Positions 44,302-52,977 of a stretch of DNA of 53,005 bases are shown one piece after another; the first letter of the stretch is position 1; every line of letters starts with the position of its first letter. Origin of the DNA: an uncultured Rhodospirillales bacterium (lineage in GTDB: Bacteria; Pseudomonadota; Alphaproteobacteria; ATCC43930; CGMCC-115725); NCBI GenBank assembly GCA_903822185.1, contig CAIJOA010000005.1:1-53005 (forward strand), written 5' to 3'. The notes under the pieces are model-generated. The model had not been told where the DNA came from and did no database searches. It saw only the letters and a list, made by a program, of their open reading frames with translations. The position numbers and the translations under genes are program-made.

Positions 44302-45124
44302 CGAAACACTGATCGCTTATCTCGATGGCGAGGTCGATGCCGCGACGCGTGCGGAGATCGACGCCTGGCTCGAAAGCGATGACGCCCTGCGCGACGAAGC
44401 GGCCGGCCTGTCGGCCAGCGCCGAGGCCCTGCGCCTTGCGTTCGAGCCCGTCCTGCATGAAGAAATTCCGGAGCGGTTGCTCCTCGCCGCGCGTGGCCTC
44501 ACCGGCGCGGCCCCGTCCGTCATCGATCTGGGCGCCGCGCGGCAAAAGCGCGGCCTGACCCGCAAGCCGTGGATGCAATGGGCCGTCGCGGCCGGCGTCG
44601 CCGGTTTGCTGATCGGCGGTAGCGTCGGTTATTTCTCGGCCGGCGGCCCCGCCCCCAGCAATAATCAGATGGCGAATGTCGCCTCGGCCAACTGGCTCGA
44701 CAATATCGCCGGCTATCACAAGTTGTTCGTCAATGCCGGGGCCGACGATCTTGCCCTGGTCGATGTTCCGGCCGGAGATGCGAACGCCGCGCGCAAGGCC
44801 GTGCAGAAGCTGCCGGCGGATTTCCGCCTGCCGAACCTGCAGCCCTGGGGCCTCCAGTTCCAAGGCGCGCGCTATCTCGTCGTCGAAGGTCAGCCCGCAA
44901 CACAGCTTTTCTACACCACCGACAACAAGTCGCTCGGCTCGCTGACCGTCGTCGTCGGCACCACCAACCGGCCCGACCTCGCGCCCAGCTTCGACCGCCG
45001 CGGCGACCTGAACGTGCTCTATTGGCGCCATCACGGTCACGCCTACGCTCTCGTCGGCAGTGCGGACATCGGATATCTGTGGAACATCTCGAACGACATC
45101 GCCTATCAGCTCGACGCGATCTGA
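44282..45124 (+). CDS. Membrane anti-sigma factor
   Basis: A 280-residue protein: a cytoplasmic N-terminal part (NDETLIAYLDGEVDAATRAE at about 5-24, the usual anti-sigma start), one membrane helix (about 100-122) and a periplasmic sensor part of some 155 residues. There is no HxxxCxxC zinc motif, so release is probably not through a redox switch of that kind. AAGGAG precedes the ATG at 44282 within the sigma gene. Overlap of the two genes supports a sigma/anti-sigma pair. Confidence 0.87.
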   Translation: MMPKPNDETLIAYLDGEVDAATRAEIDAWLESDDALRDEAAGLSASAEALRLAFEPVLHEEIPERLLLAARGLTGAAPSVIDLGAARQKRGLTRKPWMQWAVAAGVAGLLIGGSVGYFSAGGPAPSNNQMANVASANWLDNIAGYHKLFVNAGADDLALVDVPAGDANAARKAVQKLPADFRLPNLQPWGLQFQGARYLVVEGQPATQLFYTTDNKSLGSLTVVVGTTNRPDLAPSFDRRGDLNVLYWRHHGHAYALVGSADIGYLWNISNDIAYQLDAI

Positions 45125-45166
45125 GCTTAGTGCTGCTATAGTCGGCGTCCCGCGGGAGGGACGTCG

Positions 45167-46201
45167 ATGACTGAGTTGCGCAACAAGCGCTTTCTGCTGG
45201 CCCAGCGACCGGATGGCCGCAATGTCGAGGAAAGCGATTTCCGGCTCGACGTCGCGTCGGTGCCCGCGCTTGAAGACGGGCAAGTTCTTGCCCGCACCTT
45301 ATTCCTCTCCCTCGATCCCTACATGCGCGGGCGCATGAGCGCAGCCCGTTCCTATGCGCCGCCGACGGAACTGGGCGCGGTGATGCTGGGCGAGGTCGTC
45401 GCCGAGATTACCGAATCACGCGCACCAGACCTTAAGCCCGGCGACATCGTGCTCGCCTATTCGGGCTGGCAGGAATATGCGGCGTTGCCCGCGAAGGCTT
45501 GCGAGAAGATCGACCCGGCGCTGCTGGGCGGTTTCCCACTGTCTTATCTGCTCGGTGTCCTCGGCATGCCCGGCGCGACCGCCTATTTCGCGCTCGATAC
45601 CATCGGCAAGCCCAAGGCCGGCGAGACAGTGCTGATCTCGGCAGCATCGGGCGCGGTCGGGCAAGTGGCCGGACAGATGGCGAAGAGAGCGGGATGCAAG
45701 ATCATCGCCACCGTCGGCGCGGCCGACAAAGCCGACTATGTCACGCGCGACCTCGGCTTCGATATCGCGATCGACTACAAAGGCAAAGACGCAAAGACGC
45801 TGGGCGCGGAATTGGCGCAGCACGCACCGAAGGGCATCGACGTCTTCTTCGACAATGTCGGCGGCGTCACCCATGATGCGGTGATGCGCAACCTCGCCCT
45901 CAACGCGCGGATCATCATCTGCGGCGCGATCTCGGCCTATGCCTCTGGTGATAAGCCCGACGTCGGGCCACGCTGGAACCGGCAGTTGCTGGTGAAGCGC
46001 GCGATCATGCAGGGCTTCCTCGTCAGCGATCATCGCGCCCGTTGGGGCGAGTTCCGCAGCGCGATGGCCGGTTGGCTCAAGGCCGGGAAAATCCGTTATC
46101 GCGAAGACATCGCCGAGGGCATCGAGGCGACGCCGCGCGCCTTCATCGGGCTTCTGGCCGGGGCCAATCGCGGCAAGATGCTGGTTCGCGTCGGTTCCTG
46201 A
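45167..46201 (+). CDS. NADP-dependent oxidoreductase (CurA/LTB4DH-like)
   Basis: A 344-residue zinc-free medium-chain reductase that reduces the double bond of alpha,beta-unsaturated carbonyls. LFLSLDPYMRGRMSAARSY, GMPGATAYFALDTIGKPKAG and ISAASGAVGQVAGQMAKRAG are typical of the curcumin reductase / prostaglandin reductase branch. GGGAGGG lies 8 bp before ATG. Its stop shares one base with the start of the OpgC-like gene (TGATG), so they may be co-transcribed. Confidence 0.9.
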   Translation: MTELRNKRFLLAQRPDGRNVEESDFRLDVASVPALEDGQVLARTLFLSLDPYMRGRMSAARSYAPPTELGAVMLGEVVAEITESRAPDLKPGDIVLAYSGWQEYAALPAKACEKIDPALLGGFPLSYLLGVLGMPGATAYFALDTIGKPKAGETVLISAASGAVGQVAGQMAKRAGCKIIATVGAADKADYVTRDLGFDIAIDYKGKDAKTLGAELAQHAPKGIDVFFDNVGGVTHDAVMRNLALNARIIICGAISAYASGDKPDVGPRWNRQLLVKRAIMQGFLVSDHRARWGEFRSAMAGWLKAGKIRYREDIAEGIEATPRAFIGLLAGANRGKMLVRVGS

Positions 46202-47370
46202 TGCCCCCCATCGCCGCCCCTGCCCGTATCCCGCGCGACCTGCGGCTCGATTTCTTCCGCGGGCTGTCGCTGTTCTTCATCTTCATCGACCATATCCCCG
46301 AGAACGGGCTGGCCTATTTCACCCTGCGGTCGGTCGCCTTCAACGATGCCGCAGAAGTGTTCATCTTCATCTCGGGCTATACCGCCGCGCTGGTTTATGG
46401 CCAGTCGCTGCGCGAGAAAGGCGCGCTGTTCGCCACGGCGCAAATCTATCGCCGCGTCTGGCAGCTTTACGTCGCGCATATCTTCCTGTTTATGATCTTC
46501 ACCGCCGAGGTCAGCTACACGATCCTCGTCTTGCAGAACTCGCTTTATAGCGAAGAGCTGCGCGTCGCTGACTTCCTGCAGGAACCGCATCTCGCGATCA
46601 TTCGTGCGCTGATGTTGTCGTTCCAGCCGACCTTCCTCGATATCTTGCCGCTCTATATCGTTCTACTGGCCACCTTCCCCCTCGTGATCATTCTGCTGGC
46701 GCGCTTTCGCATCCTGCCGATCGTCTTATCGGGTATCGTCTATGCGATGACGCTGCAGCACGGCTGGGCCTTCCACACTCGGCCCTCGCACGAGGTGTGG
46801 TTCTTCAATCCCTTCGCCTGGCAATTCCTGTTCGTCATCGGCGCGACCGCCGGTTACGCCCGCATCAGCGGCGCCAGACTTCCGACCGGCCTGTGGTTGA
46901 GCCGCATTGCGATGGCGCTGGCGGCATTCTTTGCCGTCGTCAATTTCAGTTGGACGCTGCATTGGATCTACGATCCTTTCCCGCCGCTCTTTGCCCGCTC
47001 GCTATGGAGCCTCTCGCTCGACAAGACCAACCTCGCGCCGCTGCGGCTGTTGAGCTTCCTCGCCCTGGCGATCGCGACGGTTCACATCGTTCGGCCCGAT
47101 AGCCGCTTCCTTCATTCGCGCTGGGCCTGGCCGGCGGTGCTGTGCGGCCAGCAATCGCTTTACGTTTTCTGTGTCGGCATCCTTCTTTCGGTCCTCGGGC
47201 ACTTCCTGCTGGCCGAATGGTCGGGCGGCCTTCTCATGCAAGTCGCCGTCAATATCGGCGGCATTGGCATCATGATTTCGATCGCCGCGATCCTCGAATG
47301 GTTCAAGACCGCCTCGCGACGACCGCAGGCGAATCGTTCGATCGCCGTGCCGGCGACACCTTCGGAGTGA
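46201..47370 (+). CDS. OpgC-like membrane acyltransferase
   Basis: A 389-residue protein with about ten membrane helices. The N-terminus LRLDFFRGLSLFFIFIDHIP carries the Arg-Gly and Asp-His pattern of OpgC, which moves succinyl groups onto osmoregulated periplasmic glucans, and of the wider acyltransferase-3 group. AEVFIFISGYTAALVYG follows. The ATG at 46201 overlaps the preceding stop. The next two genes encode SGNH hydrolases, frequent partners of such acyltransferases, and then a uronic acid epimerase. The glucan synthase genes opgG/opgH are absent, so the target need not be glucan. Acyl group unknown. Confidence 0.85.
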   Translation: MPPIAAPARIPRDLRLDFFRGLSLFFIFIDHIPENGLAYFTLRSVAFNDAAEVFIFISGYTAALVYGQSLREKGALFATAQIYRRVWQLYVAHIFLFMIFTAEVSYTILVLQNSLYSEELRVADFLQEPHLAIIRALMLSFQPTFLDILPLYIVLLATFPLVIILLARFRILPIVLSGIVYAMTLQHGWAFHTRPSHEVWFFNPFAWQFLFVIGATAGYARISGARLPTGLWLSRIAMALAAFFAVVNFSWTLHWIYDPFPPLFARSLWSLSLDKTNLAPLRLLSFLALAIATVHIVRPDSRFLHSRWAWPAVLCGQQSLYVFCVGILLSVLGHFLLAEWSGGLLMQVAVNIGGIGIMISIAAILEWFKTASRRPQANRSIAVPATPSE

Positions 47371-47375
47371 GCGCG

Positions 47376-48116
47376 ATGTATATTTTCACCCGGGTTTTTG
47401 CCCCGGCCCTCCTCGCCGCCGCGATTTTTTTGCCGCCGCCCGCGCTTGCCGCCGGCAATAGCGATCCACGCTGCAATGCACCACGCGAGTTGATCGAAGA
47501 CGAGCCGCAACTGCCGACCCTGGCCAAGCAATTCAAAGAGCAGCGTCCTATCAACATCGTCGTCATCGGCGGCGCCTCGACCGCCGGCAACGGCGAAGCT
47601 TCATATCCTTTGTTTCTTGAAACGGCTCTGCGCCAGCATCATCCGGACATTCAGATCAACGTCCTCAATCGCGGCGTCTCCGGTCAGACCACGGAACAGA
47701 TGACCGCACGGTTCCCCAAAGACGTGTATGCCAATACGCCGTCCTTGATGATCTGGGAAACCGGCACCGTTGATGCAGTGCGAAGCGAAAATACCGATGA
47801 CTTCGCAACCACCCTAACCGAGGGCATTGCGGCGCTTCGAGCCCATGACGTACCCGTCATGATGATCGATATGCAGTATAATTCGAGCACCGTATCGGTT
47901 ATAAATTTTGAACCATATCTGAACGCTCTGCATCAAACAGCGCAACTGCAGGACGTCTTTCTGTTCGGACGTTTCGACCTGATGAAGTATTGGAGCGAAG
48001 CTGGCTCCTTCGACTTCATCAACGTGCCCAGAGAAAAAAGAAATACGCTGGCACGTGATTTCTACGAGTGTCTTGGGGAAAGATTGGCGGACGCGATTGA
48101 CTACGCCGCACGTTGA
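47376..48116 (+). CDS. Secreted SGNH/GDSL-like protein, catalytic residues missing
   Basis: A 246-residue protein with a signal peptide (about 1-26, ending ALAAG). The SGNH fold is evident from IGGASTAGNG (catalytic Ser68), LNRGVSGQTTEQM (block II Gly) and WETGTVDA. In the tandem paralogue, block III reads GTND; here it is GTVD (130-133), so the Asn is lost. The Asp-His pair that is DHLH in the paralogue reads DFIN (213-216), so the catalytic His is Asn. Ser and oxyanion Gly remain. It is probably a binding protein or a changed enzyme. Starts 5 bp after the OpgC-like gene; the stop is 1 bp before the next start. Confidence 0.83.
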   Translation: MYIFTRVFAPALLAAAIFLPPPALAAGNSDPRCNAPRELIEDEPQLPTLAKQFKEQRPINIVVIGGASTAGNGEASYPLFLETALRQHHPDIQINVLNRGVSGQTTEQMTARFPKDVYANTPSLMIWETGTVDAVRSENTDDFATTLTEGIAALRAHDVPVMMIDMQYNSSTVSVINFEPYLNALHQTAQLQDVFLFGRFDLMKYWSEAGSFDFINVPREKRNTLARDFYECLGERLADAIDYAAR

Positions 48117-48117
48117 G

Positions 48118-48963
48118 TTGAACCAACATACATCCGCACCGATTTCGCGGCGCCGCTTTGGTATGCGCGCGACGGCCGCGTTGCTGGTGCTGGGCATCGG
48201 CGTCACGACGCTGAGCCTGCTCGCGCCGGGTGCCCGCAAGGCCGCCGCCGGCATCGATCAATGCAGTGCGCCGCCGTCGCTGACCAGCCTCAGCGTTCCC
48301 TTGCCGCGCGTCGCCCAAAAACTCGCCGAAGGCAAAAGCCTGACCATCGTCGCGCTCGGCTCGTCATCGACCTACGGCACCGGCGCCAGCCGGCCCGAGA
48401 ACAGTTATCCCAGCCGTCTCGCCGCCTTGATGCAAGCGCATTACCCCGACGCGGACATTCGCGTCCTCAATCGCGGCGTCGGCGGCGAAGTCGCCGGCAG
48501 CACGATGAACCGCATCGGCAATGACGTCCTCGCCGACAAGCCCGACCTGGTCATCTGGCAAGTCGGCACCAACGACGTGATGAACGACTTCGATCCCCAG
48601 GTATTGATGGCCAATGTCCGCGCCGGCATCGTCCAAATCAAACGCAGCGGTGCCGACGTTATTCTGATGGATCTGCAATACGCCCCGGCGGTCCTCTCCC
48701 ATGCACATTATCGCGACATGGAACATGCGCTGTGGTCCACCGCCAAGGTGACGGGTGTGCCGCTGTTCCACCGCTTCGCCCTGATGCGCGATTGGGCCGA
48801 GCAGGGCCATATGAAGATGAAGACCATGGTATCGGCCGACCATCTCCATATGACCGACGCCAGCTATGACTGCCTCGCCCGGCAATTGAGCGCCAGCATC
48901 CTGCGCAATACCCGCGCCCAGGACAGTCGCCCCCGGACACAGGACGCCGCCGCCAAGGGGTGA
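48118..48963 (+). CDS. SGNH/GDSL hydrolase with Tat-like signal
   Basis: About 281 residues if TTG at 48118 is the start. All SGNH blocks are present: GSSSTYG (Ser84), LNRGVGGEVAG, GTND (Asn152) and SADHLHM (Asp241, His244). The N-terminus ISRRRFGMRATAALLVLG looks like a twin-arginine signal, which lies upstream of the first in-frame ATG inside the gene (48163), so a start at TTG 48118 or at ATG 48055 (overlapping the previous gene) is preferred. It likely works in the periplasm on acyl esters of a glycan, as deacylase or transferase, with the OpgC-like protein. Confidence 0.82.
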   Translation: MNQHTSAPISRRRFGMRATAALLVLGIGVTTLSLLAPGARKAAAGIDQCSAPPSLTSLSVPLPRVAQKLAEGKSLTIVALGSSSTYGTGASRPENSYPSRLAALMQAHYPDADIRVLNRGVGGEVAGSTMNRIGNDVLADKPDLVIWQVGTNDVMNDFDPQVLMANVRAGIVQIKRSGADVILMDLQYAPAVLSHAHYRDMEHALWSTAKVTGVPLFHRFALMRDWAEQGHMKMKTMVSADHLHMTDASYDCLARQLSASILRNTRAQDSRPRTQDAAAKG

Positions 48964-48996
48964 TTTCGTAACCCTTTTCGGGCTATAGACGGGGCC

Positions 48997-49974
48997 ATGA
49001 CGGTTCTCGTTACCGGCGCAGCCGGATTCATTGGTATGCATGTCGCGGCGACGCTCCTCGATCGGGGCGAGCAGGTCGTCGGCGTCGATAACGTTAACAA
49101 TTATTACGCGGTATCGCTGAAAGAGGCGCGGCTGGCAACGCTGACCGCCCGCCCCGGCTTCACCTTCCATCGCATGGACCTCGCCGAGCGCGAGGGGCTG
49201 CTCGACCTCGTCCGCAAACATCCCGAGATCGACCGAATCGTCCATCTCGCCGCACAGCCGGGCGTGCGCTATTCGGTCGAGAACCCGCGCGCCTACATCA
49301 CCGCGAACGTCAACGCGCATCTCGAAGTGCTGGAAGCCGGCCGGCACATGAAGAAGCTGCGACACCTGGTCTTCGCCAGTTCGTCATCGGTCTATGGCGG
49401 CAACACCAAGCTGCCCTTCGCCCTCGAAGACCCGGTCGATACGCCGCAATCCCTCTATGCCGCGACCAAGAAGGCCGACGAGCTGATCAGCTATTCCTAC
49501 GCGCATCTTTATAAGATGCCGCTGACCGGTCTGCGCTTCTTCACCGTCTATGGTCCCTGGGGCCGGCCCGATATGGCGCCGTGGCTATTCACCGAGGCCA
49601 TTCTCGCCGGCAAGCCGATCAAGCTCTTCAACCAGGGCAAGATGCAGCGCGACTTCACCTATATCGACGACATCGTCGCCGGCGTGATCGGCTGCCTCGA
49701 CAAGCCGCCGGCCGCCGATCTGGTACCGCCCTATCGCCTCTACAATATCGGCAACAACAACAGCGAAGAGCTGGAACGGTTCGTCCAGGTGATCGAACAA
49801 GCCTGCGGCCGCAAAGCGATCATCGAGTTGGCGCCGATGCAGCCGGGCGACGTTGTCGCCACCTATGCCGATGTCAGCGCGACGCACCGCGATTTCGGCT
49901 TCGCCGCCAAGACCGGCATCGACGAAGGCTTACCGCGCTTCGTCGAATGGTTCAGGGCCTACCACAAGCTCTAG
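48997..49974 (+). CDS. UDP-glucuronate 4-epimerase-like enzyme
   Basis: A 325-residue extended short-chain dehydrogenase. TGAAGFIG (6-13) binds NAD; SSSSVYG (128-134) and YAATK (154-158) give the catalytic Ser, Tyr and Lys. DNVNNYYAVSLKEARL, TVYGPWGRPDMA and RDFTYIDDIV match the UDP-GlcA 4-epimerases, which make UDP-galacturonate for lipopolysaccharide or capsule. It follows the acyltransferase/SGNH genes by 33 bp, so the modified glycan may contain galacturonate. Stop overlaps the facing gene's stop in CTAG. Confidence 0.88.
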   Translation: MTVLVTGAAGFIGMHVAATLLDRGEQVVGVDNVNNYYAVSLKEARLATLTARPGFTFHRMDLAEREGLLDLVRKHPEIDRIVHLAAQPGVRYSVENPRAYITANVNAHLEVLEAGRHMKKLRHLVFASSSSVYGGNTKLPFALEDPVDTPQSLYAATKKADELISYSYAHLYKMPLTGLRFFTVYGPWGRPDMAPWLFTEAILAGKPIKLFNQGKMQRDFTYIDDIVAGVIGCLDKPPAADLVPPYRLYNIGNNNSEELERFVQVIEQACGRKAIIELAPMQPGDVVATYADVSATHRDFGFAAKTGIDEGLPRFVEWFRAYHKL

Positions 49975-51050
49975 CGTAGAAACCCGACCTTCTGCCCGTC
50001 CAGATTGACCTCGGCGTCCGGGTTGAAAAGCTCGGCGATGGTGTATTCGTTTTTGCCGCTCGGCATCTGAAGACCAGCGGCCTTCGCGGCTTCGACCGCC
50101 TCGTCATGATCGAGCGCGCGGCATTTGATCATGCCGAAGCAACGCCCCGGGCGCAGCAGCGCCTCATCGACCTTTTTGAAGTCGTCGAGATTGGTCGTGA
50201 AGATGACCTTCTTGTTCGGGAACTTGATCAACCCATCCGAGACATTGAGAAAGCGCGCGATCATCTTGTTGCCTTCGCGGCTGCGGCTGCCGAGGATCGT
50301 GTCGGCATCCTCGATCACGAAGACGTTCTGTGAATCGCCGGTGAGGAAATCGACGAAGATCGAATCCGAACTCAGCAACTTTTCCTCATAGGTGACGGCC
50401 GCGTTGAGGCTGTATTCGTGCAGCAGCCAGCGGATCAGCGAGGTCTTGCCCGTGCCGGGCGGGCCCGACAGGAACAGCAGCGATGTCGAACTGGCCATGA
50501 AGCTGTCGAAATAGGCGCGGATTCCGCCTTTGATCCAAGGATAGAAGGCGTCGTGAACCGGCGCGGCAGGATCGAGGATGAAACTCGACGAACGGCTTTC
50601 GTCGCCGAACATAAAATGCCAGGTAACCGTCGCGAGATGACTGGAGCCGATGCGATCTTCGAGCACATCGCGCAGTTTTTTGACCTTGTCACGATCGATA
50701 CCGTAGATCACCACGGTGAAATAAGAGCGCTTCACCGTGAACGGATCGCCATGCCCCGAACAGCGCACGCCGATCAGCATCTCGACCTTTTGCGGCAATT
50801 GCCCGACGCGAAGAACGCACGTCTTGGCATCGACGTCGGTCGCCCAGCAGAGACGATCCGGCTGGCCATGCACCGCCAGCGCCGCTTCCTTGACGATATC
50901 CGTCACCGCGGCGCGCGATGATTCGAGCGTATAGCTGCGCTCGACGATCGAAATATCGCTGTCGGCGGCATTGATGAATTCCAGCGCAGCCGACATGCCG
51001 AGTTCATGCAGGCGCGTCTGGATAGAGCGTTCCGGGAGCAATTTTGTCAT
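49971..51050 (-). CDS. AAA family ATPase, standalone
   Basis: A 359-residue ATPase. The first 165 residues are an unknown N-domain; the AAA module has Walker A GPPGTGKT (196-203), Walker B VFVIEDAD (243-250), sensor TTN (285-287) and Arg fingers near ALLRPGRC (298-304). The module resembles Bcs1-like ATPases, which remodel proteins, but no membrane segment is seen. It is a single gene, with unrelated neighbours, and I cannot name a partner. ATG at 51050. Confidence 0.8.
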   Translation of the reverse strand: MTKLLPERSIQTRLHELGMSAALEFINAADSDISIVERSYTLESSRAAVTDIVKEAALAVHGQPDRLCWATDVDAKTCVLRVGQLPQKVEMLIGVRCSGHGDPFTVKRSYFTVVIYGIDRDKVKKLRDVLEDRIGSSHLATVTWHFMFGDESRSSSFILDPAAPVHDAFYPWIKGGIRAYFDSFMASSTSLLFLSGPPGTGKTSLIRWLLHEYSLNAAVTYEEKLLSSDSIFVDFLTGDSQNVFVIEDADTILGSRSREGNKMIARFLNVSDGLIKFPNKKVIFTTNLDDFKKVDEALLRPGRCFGMIKCRALDHDEAVEAAKAAGLQMPSGKNEYTIAELFNPDAEVNLDGQKVGFLR

Positions 51051-51095
51051 CGCGCGACTATAGGAGTGCGCGTCTTCTTTTGGAAACGCACGGTA

Positions 51096-52871
51096 TTAAG
51101 GCGTGTTTGACGCCTTCTCGTAAAGTCCTTCGAGCGCCTTCCCATAGACCTCGCGGATCGCGTGCCGCCGAATCTTCAACGTCGGCGTCATCTGCGCGTT
51201 CTCGGTCGTGAAGGGTTCGGTGGCGATGATGAAGCGGCGGACGCGTTCGATGTTCGCCAAGCCCTGATTGACGCGCGCGACAACGACGCCGATTTTCTTG
51301 CCGAGTTCAGGATCGTCCAGACCTTTGACATGAGCGAGCAGTTCCTTCGACGGCACGATCACCGCGACGAGATAAGGCCTACGGTCGCCATAGACCATCG
51401 CTTGCGGGATTTCCGGTTCGAGCGTCAGCGCGCCTTCGATCTTAGCTGGCGCGATCATGTCGCCGCCGGAATTCTTGATGAAGTCCTTCTTGCGGTCGGT
51501 GATGACGATATAGCCATCCTCGTCGATATGACCGACATCACCGGTATGGAGCCACCCACCTTCGAGCGCGCGCGCGGAGGCTTCAGGATCGTTCCAATAA
51601 CCCTTCATCACCAGCGCGCCGCGCACCAGCAGTTCGCCATCCTCGGCGATCTTCACTTCGACGCCGTCGAGCGGTGGGCCGACGGTTTCGATCTTGATCT
51701 TGTCGGGACGATTGGCGCTGACCACCGGCGAGGTTTCGGTCTGGCCATAGCCCTGCAGCAGTCGAATCCCGAGCGCGAGGAAGAAGGTGCCGATCTTGGG
51801 GTTGAGCGGCGCACCGCCTGACACCATCGCCTTCAGCCGGCCACCGAAACGTTCGCGGAATTTATCGCGCACCAGCTTTTCGAGCACGAAGTCCTGCAGC
51901 TTTTCGAGCAGCGTCAGGCCTTGCGGATCGAACAGCCGCTTCTCGCCCAATTCGACCGTGCGGAAAAACAGATTCGCACGCCAGCCGCCTTCGCGCTCGA
52001 TGCCGCGCAAGATGCGTTGGTGCATCGTTTCATAAAGCCGCGGCACCGCCGTCATAATCGTCGGCCTTGCCTCGGTCAGGTTGGTCAGCAGCGTATCCGC
52101 GCCCTCGGCGAAATAGATTTCGGCGCCAAGATAGATCGGGAACATCAACCCGGCGGTATGCTCGTAGGAATGGGAGAGCGGCAGGAAGTTGAGGAACACT
52201 TCATCGCCAAGGCCGAGCATTTTGAGAAAGCCGAGCGCGCCGAGACAATTAGCGAAGATATTGCCGTGGCTGGTCATCACGCCCTTGGCGAGGCCACCCG
52301 TTCCCGAGGTGTAGATAAGGCATGCAAGATCGTCGGTCTGCGTTTCCGCGACCCAGGCAGCAACGTCGCCCCCTGCGGCTTCCCCCCGCGCGATCAGATC
52401 GCCGAGCAGCAGAACATCGGTGGTCGAGGTCTGGCGATCGGGCAATGAATCGATGACCATGACATGCTCGACCGTATCGACCAGTTCCGCCGCGGAAACG
52501 ACTCGTTCGGCCAAGGCTGCGCTGGAAACGATCGCCGCGCGCGCGCCGCTGTTGGCGAGGAGATAACGGAAATCCTCGACCTGATGCGTCACATAGGCGG
52601 GAACGGTGATGCAGCCGGCGCTGATGATGGCGAGATCGGCGAAAGCCCATTCGGGACGGTTCTCGGAGATCAGCGCGACGCGGTCGCCGCGCTTCAGGCG
52701 GATGGCGCGCAAGCCGCGCGCGATTTCGGTGACGCGGTCCGCCGCCGTGCGCCAGGAAATCGGCTGATAGGTTCCGCCTTTTGGCTTGGCCCAGAGGAAC
52801 GGTTTGTCACCGAGCCGAGCCGCCTGGTCGAAGAACATCGCCGCAAGATTGGGCCAGTTGCGTTCGTCCAA
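51096..52871 (-). CDS. Long-chain fatty acid CoA ligase
   Basis: A 591-residue adenylate-forming enzyme of the FadD15/FAA1 group, activating long-chain fatty acids. YTSGTGGLAKGVMTSHGN (187-204) is the P-loop, with GG and LA where the consensus has TG and xP; LLQGYGQTETSPVVSANRP, HTGDVGHIDEDGYI and DRKKDFIKNSGGDMIAP follow. The start is TTG at 52871 with GGGAG upstream, giving MDERNWPNLAAMFFDQAA; no ATG fits better. Divergent from the gene starting at the right edge. Confidence 0.86.
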   Translation of the reverse strand: MDERNWPNLAAMFFDQAARLGDKPFLWAKPKGGTYQPISWRTAADRVTEIARGLRAIRLKRGDRVALISENRPEWAFADLAIISAGCITVPAYVTHQVEDFRYLLANSGARAAIVSSAALAERVVSAAELVDTVEHVMVIDSLPDRQTSTTDVLLLGDLIARGEAAGGDVAAWVAETQTDDLACLIYTSGTGGLAKGVMTSHGNIFANCLGALGFLKMLGLGDEVFLNFLPLSHSYEHTAGLMFPIYLGAEIYFAEGADTLLTNLTEARPTIMTAVPRLYETMHQRILRGIEREGGWRANLFFRTVELGEKRLFDPQGLTLLEKLQDFVLEKLVRDKFRERFGGRLKAMVSGGAPLNPKIGTFFLALGIRLLQGYGQTETSPVVSANRPDKIKIETVGPPLDGVEVKIAEDGELLVRGALVMKGYWNDPEASARALEGGWLHTGDVGHIDEDGYIVITDRKKDFIKNSGGDMIAPAKIEGALTLEPEIPQAMVYGDRRPYLVAVIVPSKELLAHVKGLDDPELGKKIGVVVARVNQGLANIERVRRFIIATEPFTTENAQMTPTLKIRRHAIREVYGKALEGLYEKASNTP

Positions 52872-52977
52872 GGCGATTCTCCCTGCTACCTTTCGGGCCG
52901 GATACAGGGCAATGGGCTTGGCGTCAATTTGCCGACGCTCTATATGCTTGAGGTAACGAGCAAGGGAGCGCGACGCA

